A stretch of 64,000 bases of DNA. It comes from UASB124 sp041662445. Its GTDB lineage: Bacteria; Babelota; Babeliae; Babelales; RVW-14. Each line of letters begins with the position of its first letter. Within the stretch, counting starts at the first letter, position 1. The stretch covers positions 1-64,000 of the forward strand of contig JBAZSL010000008.1 of assembly GCA_041662445.1 (NCBI GenBank). The letters run 5' to 3'. Position numbers and translations under genes: made by a program. Below the pieces are notes generated by a model. That model saw only the letters and a program-made list of their open reading frames with translations, was not told the origin of the DNA and did not search any database. This document shows, one piece after another, positions 50,673-59,052 of this stretch.

Positions 50673-51434
50673 TTAACGGTGAGCGATTTCTTCGACCTGA
50701 TAAAATGAAATAATTCTTTGTTTGCCGTTTTCGTCCAGCAGCGATAAATCCCCATTGGGAAAAACTTGTTGAGCACGACCATTAACCAGCTCGCCATCGC
50801 TTTGATGGACGGTGATGGGTTGTCCAAGATATGACTGCTCCGTGCGCCACTGCCGATAAATTCCCGCAAAGTTATGGTGTTTCCATTCCATGTACCAGCG
50901 GTTGAGGTGTGAAAGAATATCTTTATAAAGCGCACGACGATCAAGTTCAGTCCCCGTGATACTGCATAAACTTGTTGCATGCGTAGCCAGAGGGTCATCG
51001 GACGCAAACTGATTATTAACATTAAGCGCAAAGCCAACGACAATACTGCGTGGAGTGGCGTTTTGCCATACTACCTGTACGAGCATCCCGCCAATTTTTT
51101 TCTGTCCGATAACAAAATCATTGGGCCACTTGAGGGTGGCACCATATGTTTTGAGCGGTTCCAAGATACCGAGGCTCAATGCCATAGAAAGTTGGTTGAG
51201 TCTGATAGCATTGTCTTCTGGTACGGCAAAAAGAGGGGCAGATGGTTTGAGTAAGAGGGTGACAATAAGTTGTCCCTGTTGAATATTCCAGGTGCGATTA
51301 TGGCGTCCTTTTGCTCCCGTGAGAACATCTGCAAGAAATACTGAGCCGTCGGGAGCGTCATCGCTGTGGTCACGTGCCCATGCCATTGAATCGATGACGG
51401 TATGTTGACGGTAGACTTTTTTCCCAATAACCAT
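50673..51434 (-). CDS. birA: Biotin-[acetyl-CoA-carboxylase] ligase, without DNA-binding domain
   Basis: The 253-residue protein has SMAWARDH near the N-terminus, GAKGRHNRTWNIQQGQLIVT (the biotinyl-AMP loop, where most members have GRGRRGR) and KWPNDFVIGQKKIGGMLVQ. A C-terminal SH3-like domain follows (QPITVHQSDGELVNGRAQQV, GDLSLLDENGKQRII). The N-terminal winged helix of E. coli BirA is missing, so it should not act as a repressor. It biotinylates carrier proteins. It starts eight bases after smpB. Confidence 0.9.
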   Translation of the reverse strand: MVIGKKVYRQHTVIDSMAWARDHSDDAPDGSVFLADVLTGAKGRHNRTWNIQQGQLIVTLLLKPSAPLFAVPEDNAIRLNQLSMALSLGILEPLKTYGATLKWPNDFVIGQKKIGGMLVQVVWQNATPRSIVVGFALNVNNQFASDDPLATHATSLCSITGTELDRRALYKDILSHLNRWYMEWKHHNFAGIYRQWRTEQSYLGQPITVHQSDGELVNGRAQQVFPNGDLSLLDENGKQRIISFYQVEEIAHR

Positions 51435-51442
51435 GTTGCGAC

Positions 51443-51895
51443 CTAATCCAGACGTACTTTGGCTTCGCGTGCCGTTTCACGCCTGATATCGCGTTCTTTA
51501 AGTTCCTGCTTTTTACTTGCCGCATTTTTGTGTTTAGCGACGCCAAGTTCAATTTTCGCGTAGCCGCGTTCATTAAGATAAACTTTAAGCGGGACGATGG
51601 TGAGCCCTTTGCGCGATATTGCGCCCACGAGCCGATTAATTTCTCTTTTATGGAGGAGAAGCGTGCGGGGACGACGTGAGGTATCCTCCTTGGTGTATGC
51701 GTGCTTGTAAGGAGTTATGTGGCAATTGGTAAGAACTAGATTTCCTTGGTGGACTGTTGCAAAGGCGTCGGTGAGTGAGATGTGTTTACTCCTGAGCGAT
51801 TTAATCTCATCTCCTTTGAGCACAATGCCTGCCTGGAGAGTTTCAAGTATTTCGTAATTGTGATAAGCGCGTTTGTTAGTGGCAATAATTTTCAT
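51443..51895 (-). CDS. smpB: tmRNA-binding protein SmpB
   Basis: The 150-residue protein has the full SmpB pattern: ATNKRAYHNYEILETLQAGIVLKGDEIKSLRSKHISL, NCHITPY, RPRTLLLHKREINRL, LTIVPLKVYLNERGYAKIELGVAK, and a basic tail. It delivers tmRNA to stalled ribosomes. The ATG overlaps the stop of the DUF2062 gene by four bases. No tmRNA gene was found in the window. Confidence 0.97.
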   Translation of the reverse strand: MKIIATNKRAYHNYEILETLQAGIVLKGDEIKSLRSKHISLTDAFATVHQGNLVLTNCHITPYKHAYTKEDTSRRPRTLLLHKREINRLVGAISRKGLTIVPLKVYLNERGYAKIELGVAKHKNAASKKQELKERDIRRETAREAKVRLD

Positions 51896-52356
51896 GATTT
51901 CATGCTCATATTTTCATTGTTGTTGAAATGTGATGCCAGTCGCGTGAAAAACCATAGAAGAAGGGGATAGCTGACAAGTGCTACGGCAATTCCTGCAACA
52001 TTTCCTCCAATCAAGAAAGACCAGATGCAAATTTTTGTTGATCCAAAGATTTTGGTTAATGAAAATACCAAAGATGGTTGCCATCCCATGAGTGAGTGTA
52101 CGAACCAGTATCCGAAATTATAATCAAACAAGTAAAAAGGAATCATGGTCCATGGATTGTTAATCGATGTGGCGATCAAAAGAGTGGGAAAATGAAGATT
52201 GAAAAAATAATTACACGCCAGCATGATGATCGTATGAACACCGGGAAATGGAGAAAAAGCGATATAAAGGCCCAAGCAGCATGACAGCGTGAGTCGCTGC
52301 GGAGTGCACCCTGAAAGCAACGCGTTTTGAAAAAAGGCGCTTATTTTTTTTCGCAT
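51892..52356 (-). CDS. DUF2062 membrane protein
   Basis: From ATG 52356 (AGGAAG upstream) the protein has 154 residues. The start QNALLSGCTPQRLTLSCCLGLYIAFSPFPGVHT and the middle INNPWTMIPFYLFDYNFGYW are characteristic of DUF2062, with three or four membrane helices. Its function is unknown; members are often found near glycosyltransferases or with ribosome-associated genes. It is the first gene of the smpB-birA operon. The upstream divergent region should hold promoters for this operon and for the plus-strand exported gene. Confidence 0.8.
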   Translation of the reverse strand: MRKKISAFFQNALLSGCTPQRLTLSCCLGLYIAFSPFPGVHTIIMLACNYFFNLHFPTLLIATSINNPWTMIPFYLFDYNFGYWFVHSLMGWQPSLVFSLTKIFGSTKICIWSFLIGGNVAGIAVALVSYPLLLWFFTRLASHFNNNENMSMKS

Positions 52357-52526
52357 ATGATCTTCCTGCCTAAAAAAACTTACTTTCAAGTATATCGCAA
52401 CCGTTCGCGTGATGCGACCGCTGCTCCAATATCTCATTTTGTAATAAAAAACCAAGAGGCTTGCGTGGTGATGGGGGCTGCACTATCATTGAGGCGAAAT
52501 GTGAAATTTTAAAAAAAAGGGTTTCT

Positions 52527-53165
52527 ATGAAACATCTCATACTGCTGTTGAGCTTGTTTGTTTTTTCCTTTTCACCTGCGTGGGGAGCAAAGCCGCAACC
52601 AGAAGTGCGGGGGTGTATCAAAGTTCAGGGAGCATGTGGGGCTGTTCCGCGTTTTCGTGTTTTATTTGATGGCAAAGAAACCATAAGCAACAGTGAGGGA
52701 TTTTATAGGTTGCCGCTCGAAGAGCAGGATGAAAAGAAATATTTCTTATTGATCTGTCCAACGGTTAAACAAAATTTTGAAAAATCAAATACCGTAAAAA
52801 GCGTGCATATAGCCAAGGGTACGCCCCGGCGCTTTTTCTCATTTCAAAAAAATGCATGGACGGGTAGTTGGGAGGCCCAAGAAACAACACTTGAAGATAC
52901 TGCTATACCAATGCACTGTGTTGTGGCTCTCCTTGATCCCGCCTATGTTGCTACTGTCGAAGATTGGAAAGCGCCTCTTCCGCCTTCAGTTATTAAGTCT
53001 CCTTTAATTGAGCTCAAAAATTCAATCGACAATAAAAAGCTTGCACAGGCTTCAGCGGCATCTCTTCTCGGTTCATTGGAATTAATTACCTTCCATGAGC
53101 CTATTAAAGAAACGATTAAGGGGCATGCGGCTAATCCCAAAGTGTCGCTTGCGCTGGCGCAATAA
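52527..53165 (+). CDS. Exported protein with a carboxypeptidase-regulatory-like domain
   Basis: From ATG 52527 (AAAAGGG upstream) the protein has 212 residues with a signal peptide (KHLILLLSLFVFSFSPAWG). VRGCIKVQGACGAVPRFRVLFDGKETISNSEGFYRLPLEE resembles a small beta-sandwich of the carboxypeptidase-regulatory or SdrD type. The remainder is not recognised (FQKNAWTGSWEAQE, IPMHCVVALLD). It precedes the giant secreted protein by 118 bases on the same strand, and a common function is possible. Confidence 0.65.
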   Translation: MKHLILLLSLFVFSFSPAWGAKPQPEVRGCIKVQGACGAVPRFRVLFDGKETISNSEGFYRLPLEEQDEKKYFLLICPTVKQNFEKSNTVKSVHIAKGTPRRFFSFQKNAWTGSWEAQETTLEDTAIPMHCVVALLDPAYVATVEDWKAPLPPSVIKSPLIELKNSIDNKKLAQASAASLLGSLELITFHEPIKETIKGHAANPKVSLALAQ

Positions 53166-53283
53166 AAAACATAATTTGCTTCACTATCCTGCAAGCTTTT
53201 TTTACCAAACCATTGCACCATTTCAACCTGTCCAGCTAGCTTGGTTCTTAGTATTGTTTTCATTTTTTTACAGGGAGAGTGGT

Positions 53284-56200
53284 ATGCGCAAACTTTTATT
53301 GATGCTGGCAATGCTTTGGGTATGTTTTTTTGCACGTCCTCTTATTGGTTCGGATGCGTCCGATAGTACATCTTCGGGTGGTCCAACTCCACATGGGTAT
53401 GCGTTGATTCATCTTGTGCACAACCAAACGCCATATCCCATGAAATTTTTTAAAGACCCAACAGCTCTTATTCAACGGTTACCAGAAGGTGCAGCCTTTC
53501 GTCTTAAGGGTTACTTTGCCAATAATTACTACTATTGGCGTGCCCTTGATATTAATGGGAAATGGAAGTTTTCCTGTACGTGGCCGTCGACGAGTGGTGG
53601 TAAAGACGATACCGATAGTGCCACTGTGTTTACCGTTGTAAAAAAATATGCCTCAAATGATGCAGTGGTGATTGCGTCAAAACACACTGCATTTGGTAAA
53701 GATAAAACTAAAAAAGTCATTGCGGTTAATAAAGATACCTATGAAATTGAGCTCATTGATTATAAAGATGGCGATGCCCGCAACCCATGGGCTGAATGGA
53801 AGTTTGCGGGAAGAGAGCCTGGTGGCGCTGTTGATTTTGATAATCTGTGGCTTGGCAATCCGGCAGCTGTTGGATCGGTTAAGGGCCAATTAGCGTTTTT
53901 GGCGGCACGCAGCGTAGAACATGAGATTAAACGGCTCAAAAAAGAACTTGCGCCCTATGCTGCCACGCTTGGTCCTTTGGACTCGCTTGAAGAAATGCGT
54001 AAGAAAAGTGTTTCGTATATCGCCTTCAAGTCTGCTCGATGGGGTGCGATGGCAAGCCATTGGTCGGCAGCTCAAAGTATTAATGGGTGGATTGACACTA
54101 TTCAGAGATTAGCAAAATTTCTTGCACAAATAATCATTGATGCCGGAGTTAAAGAAGGCGAATCGCAGAGCGATTGGGAAACTCGCATTGCAGCAAAAAT
54201 CATAGAACCACAATATCGTGACGGTTGGCAAGCCATAATTAATGCTGGCAGTGGTGATCCGGTTGCTCGTGTTAAAGCAATGCTTATGGGCAATCCATTT
54301 GCTAAGCTTTTTTCTTCGATGAAAGTAGCAGTTCCAGGTGGTAGCGATGCCGCTAAGTCATTTCTCCAATGGGTAGAAATAGCAACCCCTGACATAAAAC
54401 CTGGTTTTTCAAAGAAAGATTTTGATGATCTTCAACGTTATGGTATTAAGTCATTTGAATTAAGTAATAGAACTCATCCAACCAGGACAGATGTCATGCT
54501 TTTCCGCAGGAATAGAGTGTCATGGCAAAGTTCTCTGTTCGGCACATGGCTGGAGGGCTCACTTAAAGTGCTTGATAACATAGTTTGGAGCGATTCCGGT
54601 GGCCCTGATGCATCTTTGCCTGATGTTGGGCAGGAAGGCCCGCTGATTGTTACGGCGAGTCAAGAAGGCATCAGGCGTCTGGCCTCACGAGACAGGCTTA
54701 TGGCACTTTATGAGCGTCAAGAACGTGGTGAAGAATCGCCGGACGATGGCGTTGGCTATGTTGGTGACAAAGGTGATCCAAATCTTGGCCAATTCCAAGA
54801 TGCGCAAAAAACATATATTCCTTGGGATGGCGATATGCTATCGCTGCAACTTCTGAGCGGAACAACTCCTATTGAACGTGAAGGTATGATTGTTGGCCCT
54901 GGCGCTTCATCGCAAGTGACCGATATATATGTTGCTCAGCAGCCTGAAATGAAGGGCCATGGATACGAAAAAATTGATGACTTTGGTCCCGAAAAGTCTG
55001 TGGCACTAGGCTCGTTTTTTGCTGATGGCTACGCATGGCTTGAACAATCAATGCTCTATCCATGGAAATGCACGATTCTTTTTAAAGCTAAATCAGGTGA
55101 CGATGGCAATGTTCGTATTGCTCTTGGTACGGCAACTGGTCCAGATGCTGAATATCTTATTGTTATTGGTGATGATAACAATACGGTTTCGCGTATTTAT
55201 AAACAAAGGTCATTTGTCGCTGGCCAGGGAAACTCAGATATAAAATTTGAGCCTGTTCTTACCGTTGTTCCTAAAAAGGGTATTCCATCTGAAGTCATGC
55301 CGTGTGTGCGCCCGGGAAGGTTTGAAAGTTTCTGGGTGAGTCTCAATAATGGGTTTATTGTTGTTGGAAAAGGTGAACCAGGTGTTGGCATTATTATGGC
55401 CTGGAAGGACCAAAATTATAAACTCGTTAATAAAATTGGTTTCAGTGCATATGGGACTGAAACGGTATATCAAGATGTTCAGCAAATTGATTATCCAATG
55501 GTATCCAAAGTTCCGTTTGATACCTCCTATGTTACCATCGATGGCAATGTTGCTCTTGGGACGGGCAATTCCCCTGCGTGGCTCAAGCTGCCATTGTCAC
55601 CAGCAGATGCGGGTGCGCTTCATTTCATCGTGAAGGGCAATGGCGATTTCAGGATTTGCTTTGTCCAAGACCCAAATCTGGTCGAAGGTCCGGCAAATAA
55701 AGGCTATGATATTATTTTTGGCGCACAGGGTGTTTCAATCTGTCGTCACGAAAATCCTCAGGATGCTGTGGTGACAAGCGATATCAAAATAGATCGCAGC
55801 CAAAAAGTTTGGGTAAGCCTTTATAAGGGCATGATTCTCATTGGCCAAGGTCCTGTGGGGACCGATCCATTTCTTTTTTGGCAAGATTGGTTTGGACGGG
55901 ATGAAAGCGTGCTCCAGGGCATTGCTCGCATAGGCTTTTCATCAGGACCGGGTACCGTTGCCATTAGCGATGTTTCTATTTGGCCTGAAGTTGAAATAGG
56001 CTTTGGTGATGTTAAGACGCAGTATGGAAAAGAAAGCATTGAATTTATTCCCATAAAAGGCGCACTAGAAGTTGTAGCCCCATTCTGGTACCGCGGCTTT
56101 CAAGATGGGCCGTTAGTGCGCGTAAGAGAGCTTTTCTTGAATGGTCTTAAGCGGCTAGAATCAACGCCACGCCCGGGCGCAACATACACCTATGATTTTT

Positions 56201-57486
56201 CTATAACAAAGAACGGGGTCGCGCAATTTACGCTTCTTGGTATGCAAAAGAGCCAGGAGGAACTTGCGACGCAACGAAATCAAATTTTAAGAACTCGTTC
56301 AGCAGAAGCTACCGAATTTTCAGCTACCGTTTTGTCACGTAGCGGCGTTGAGGCAGCAAGCGCGAGTCTTGCCGTTGGGCTATCTGCAGGGATGCTTGGT
56401 GGGGCTATTTTATCGCGTGTTCTTGCAGCAACAGATGAAGCAAAGCTCTCAGAGATACAATCGCTTGCACAACGGTATATTCCGCCGCCAGAACAGATTA
56501 CGCGTTCGACGGCGCAACTTCAAGCCCCATCGATGGCCATTCAAGTGGCCAAAAGGAACGTTGAAGATGGTCTTGCTTCTGCAGCGTCTCTTGGGCTTGA
56601 GCAAAAAATAGAAAAATACAAAGAAATTTTGGATAACGTCATAGGATTTGCATGTCTTGAGGGAGCTTCTAAGAGCCGTATCATTGGCGGGATTAATGCT
56701 GTGTGCGAAGAAGTGACGGGTAGGGCGTTGGATAATTCTACGTACGGTTTATACGGTGATCTATTTACGGTGTTCCTCAAGGCATATAGTAATCGTTTTT
56801 TAATTGATCGCATGGACAATAAAGATGCCCAACAGCGTAGAGAGTGGTATCTGCGTGCTAACGGAATTTTCCGCGATATATACAAAAAACCGTCAGTGCA
56901 AGGTGATCGTGGGATTGATATCAGCTTCAAAGATGAATATCTCTGGCTGCCTGAGAGCTTTAAAGTTCCTGGACAAGGGCTTTTTGTATGTGAAATTAAG
57001 GCAGATAGCGATGCATTTATTGGGTTTGCAGGTTCTAGCGATCCCACACGTAATACGGGAAAGCCGATGTATGAGATTGTTATAGGGAAATGGTCAAACA
57101 CTAAAACAGAGATTAGTCGTAAACATCTTGGTGATCCGGTTATTTCGTTTGATCAAAGTATATCAACTGATGACAAACCCTATGACCAGCTTGCCCTGGA
57201 TCCATTGAGCTTCCAAACGTATTGGATTAACGTTGACGACGGTAAGATTACTATCGGCAGAGGCTTGCCTGATGCGGAGAAAAAAATCATTGAACTACAA
57301 CAAATCGCCACATGGAAAGATCCCTATGCTGCGCAACAGGTCAAAGCTATCGGTTTGAGTTCGTGGAATGCTGGCGTTACGGTGCGCAACCTCATGGTCT
57401 ATCCAGCAATGAGCAAAATAAAGTCTCTTGATACGGTTAAAAAAGAAATATTCACAAAACTACAAGGCAGCACTGACGAAGCGTAA
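53284..57486 (+). CDS. Large secreted protein with three FAMeT-like (Methyltransf_FA) domains
   Basis: From ATG 53284 (GGGAGAG upstream) the protein has 1400 residues with a signal peptide (RKLLLMLAMLWVCFFARPLIG). Residues about 40-200 form an Arg/Lys/Trp-rich beta domain of unknown type. Three domains at about 580-738, 764-901 and 1218-1375 share a pattern. Each begins with W-L near 0, has I-A/F-x-L-G/F (VRIALGTATGPDAEYLIVIGDD; GYDIIFGAQGVSICR; MYEIVIGKW), an FWVSLNNG-type strand, G-x-G, and ends in I-G-F/L-S with a V-Y-P or I-W-P strand. This matches the farnesoic-acid O-methyltransferase-like domain (PF12248), which has no proven methyltransferase activity. The role in bacteria is unknown. 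Confidence 0.75.
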   Translation: MRKLLLMLAMLWVCFFARPLIGSDASDSTSSGGPTPHGYALIHLVHNQTPYPMKFFKDPTALIQRLPEGAAFRLKGYFANNYYYWRALDINGKWKFSCTWPSTSGGKDDTDSATVFTVVKKYASNDAVVIASKHTAFGKDKTKKVIAVNKDTYEIELIDYKDGDARNPWAEWKFAGREPGGAVDFDNLWLGNPAAVGSVKGQLAFLAARSVEHEIKRLKKELAPYAATLGPLDSLEEMRKKSVSYIAFKSARWGAMASHWSAAQSINGWIDTIQRLAKFLAQIIIDAGVKEGESQSDWETRIAAKIIEPQYRDGWQAIINAGSGDPVARVKAMLMGNPFAKLFSSMKVAVPGGSDAAKSFLQWVEIATPDIKPGFSKKDFDDLQRYGIKSFELSNRTHPTRTDVMLFRRNRVSWQSSLFGTWLEGSLKVLDNIVWSDSGGPDASLPDVGQEGPLIVTASQEGIRRLASRDRLMALYERQERGEESPDDGVGYVGDKGDPNLGQFQDAQKTYIPWDGDMLSLQLLSGTTPIEREGMIVGPGASSQVTDIYVAQQPEMKGHGYEKIDDFGPEKSVALGSFFADGYAWLEQSMLYPWKCTILFKAKSGDDGNVRIALGTATGPDAEYLIVIGDDNNTVSRIYKQRSFVAGQGNSDIKFEPVLTVVPKKGIPSEVMPCVRPGRFESFWVSLNNGFIVVGKGEPGVGIIMAWKDQNYKLVNKIGFSAYGTETVYQDVQQIDYPMVSKVPFDTSYVTIDGNVALGTGNSPAWLKLPLSPADAGALHFIVKGNGDFRICFVQDPNLVEGPANKGYDIIFGAQGVSICRHENPQDAVVTSDIKIDRSQKVWVSLYKGMILIGQGPVGTDPFLFWQDWFGRDESVLQGIARIGFSSGPGTVAISDVSIWPEVEIGFGDVKTQYGKESIEFIPIKGALEVVAPFWYRGFQDGPLVRVRELFLNGLKRLESTPRPGATYTYDFSITKNGVAQFTLLGMQKSQEELATQRNQILRTRSAEATEFSATVLSRSGVEAASASLAVGLSAGMLGGAILSRVLAATDEAKLSEIQSLAQRYIPPPEQITRSTAQLQAPSMAIQVAKRNVEDGLASAASLGLEQKIEKYKEILDNVIGFACLEGASKSRIIGGINAVCEEVTGRALDNSTYGLYGDLFTVFLKAYSNRFLIDRMDNKDAQQRREWYLRANGIFRDIYKKPSVQGDRGIDISFKDEYLWLPESFKVPGQGLFVCEIKADSDAFIGFAGSSDPTRNTGKPMYEIVIGKWSNTKTEISRKHLGDPVISFDQSISTDDKPYDQLALDPLSFQTYWINVDDGKITIGRGLPDAEKKIIELQQIATWKDPYAAQQVKAIGLSSWNAGVTVRNLMVYPAMSKIKSLDTVKKEIFTKLQGSTDEA

Positions 57487-57495
57487 TTCTTAAGT

Positions 57496-57520
57496 GGGCG
57501 GCCCATTTTTGTGGCCGCCC
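57496..57520 (+). terminator. Hairpin after the large secreted protein gene
   Basis: An 8-bp GC-rich stem (GGGCGGCC/GGCCGCCC) with a 9-base loop begins 9 bases after the stop. The T content downstream is low, so it may be a weak or rho-assisted terminator. Confidence 0.55.
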
Positions 57521-57543
57521 GAATTCATTTGTATAAAATATTT

Positions 57544-57571
57544 TTGACTTTTCGCTTAAAAACGCCATAAT
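57544..57571 (+). promoter_or_regulatory. Probable promoter of rpmA
   Basis: TTGACT (57544-57549) and CATAAT (57566-57571) are 16 bases apart, about 65 bases before rpmA. TAATAA overlaps the second box. Confidence 0.55.
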
Positions 57572-57635
57572 AAAAAACTAGTTTAATTCCTACAAAATCC
57601 GCGTTTTCAACGTAATAATCCATTAAGGACTTAAC

Positions 57636-57893
57636 ATGGCAACGAGTAAAAGTGGTGGCTCTACAGGTAACGGCCGTGATAGCATTTCAAAGCGTTTGGG
57701 GTGCAAGCGTTTTGACGGTCATCTTGTAAATTCAGGCGAAATCATAGTTCGTCAACGTGGTACTAAAATCCATCCGGGCAAAGGTGTGCTTCGTGGTGGA
57801 GATGATACGCTCTTCGCGCATGTGAGTGGCCACGTCAAATTTCATTCTGGTCTCAAGGGGAGAAAGTACGTTTCTGTTATCCAGGTTGCCTAA
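57636..57893 (+). CDS. rpmA: 50S ribosomal protein L27
   Basis: The 85-residue protein reads ATSKSGGSTGNGRDSISKRLGCKRFDG, then ...GEIIVRQRGTKIHPGKGVLRGGDDTLFAHVSG, typical of L27 with no cleavable N-terminal extension. It lies near the peptidyl-transferase centre. rplU, usually adjacent, is not in the window. Confidence 0.97.
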   Translation: MATSKSGGSTGNGRDSISKRLGCKRFDGHLVNSGEIIVRQRGTKIHPGKGVLRGGDDTLFAHVSGHVKFHSGLKGRKYVSVIQVA

Positions 57894-57946
57894 GTAGTGG
57901 CCGTGGAACAGAAAGGTAGAGTGTTAGTAAATAAAACGGAGAGATT

Positions 57947-58840
57947 ATGCAAGAGAATTCTGCCGGTTCAATTCACTATAAAATAGATTTTCTCAAATAC
58001 CGCTATGTATGGCTTGCGTTGTCGGTTGTTTATTTGCTTATTGGCGCGGTAGCATATGTAGTTAAGGGCGGTTTTACATATAACATTGATTTTGTTGGCG
58101 GTACGGAGCTGCGCGTTGCCTTTGATCAGCCTGTGCATGAAGATAAGGTGCGCGAGGCGATGGCCAGCAAGGGCTGGAAGGATGCCGTTATTCAAAGCGT
58201 CGGTGTTGGCGGCAGAGATGTGCTCATTCGTATTACAGATGCCTCGACGGGGATAGAGAATAAAGTTAAATCAGCTTTGGTTGAAGGCATTGTTGGCAAT
58301 CCGGTGCGCATGGAGGGTGTTCAATCGGTTGGTGCTGAAGTTGGTAGGGATACGACCAAAAACGCTGTTTTCGCATTGTTGCTGTGCTTATTGGTTTTGT
58401 TGCTGTACATAGCCCTGCGATCACAGTTTAGATTCGGTGTCGGAGCCGTGGCTTCATTGGTACATGACTTGTTGGCGGTATTAGTGTTTCTGCTTCTTTT
58501 TGAAGAGCCTATTTCGCTCAACGTTTTGGCATCAGTCCTTTCTATTCTTGGATATTCTCTTCATGATACGATCGTTATTTTCAGTCGTATTAAAGAAAAC
58601 TTTAAAAAATTAAAAGGTGCTTCAGAGTACGAAATTGCTAATTTAAGCATTAATCAGACTCTTAAACGCACACTTTTGACCAGTTTTGCCACGTTGTTAG
58701 CCGTTTCTTCCATCCTTATCTTGGGTGGTGAAGCGCTTCATGGCTTGGCAATTGTCCTTTTTGTTGGAATTATTGTAGGTACCTATTCATCGATCTACAT
58801 CGCAAGCCCGGTAATGTTACTACTTAAAGGCAAGAAATAA
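57947..58840 (+). CDS. secF: Protein-export membrane protein SecF
   Basis: The 297-residue protein has one N-terminal helix (about 17-37) and a periplasmic domain starting NIDFVGGTELRV. Five further helices follow, with the signatures SVGAEVGRD (about 125-133), LSILGYSLHDTIVIFSRIKEN and SLNQTLKRTLLTS. With SecD it uses the proton gradient to help SecYEG. secD is not adjacent, which is unusual since secDF are normally side by side or fused. Confidence 0.93.
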   Translation: MQENSAGSIHYKIDFLKYRYVWLALSVVYLLIGAVAYVVKGGFTYNIDFVGGTELRVAFDQPVHEDKVREAMASKGWKDAVIQSVGVGGRDVLIRITDASTGIENKVKSALVEGIVGNPVRMEGVQSVGAEVGRDTTKNAVFALLLCLLVLLLYIALRSQFRFGVGAVASLVHDLLAVLVFLLLFEEPISLNVLASVLSILGYSLHDTIVIFSRIKENFKKLKGASEYEIANLSINQTLKRTLLTSFATLLAVSSILILGGEALHGLAIVLFVGIIVGTYSSIYIASPVMLLLKGKK

Positions 58841-59052
58841 GTTCTAATTTTCAATTAATTGGCAATTGCGTTAAATACTTGAAAAATAGAAAATAATCCG
58901 GCAAACTAAAATTAGAAACACCGAAAGTTCTATTTTGACCATTTTTTGGTGTTTTTTCACAGTTCTCAGGAGAATAGGCTGCCTGGGTGGGGTCAAACAA
59001 CGGAAAAATCATATAATGTTCAATCATATCTCTATCTATCTTGTGGGGTACA

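Noticed and set aside
53095..53283. 63-residue N-terminal extension of the large secreted protein
   Set aside because: It overlaps the preceding gene, while ATG 53284 has GGGAGAG upstream and begins a signal peptide.
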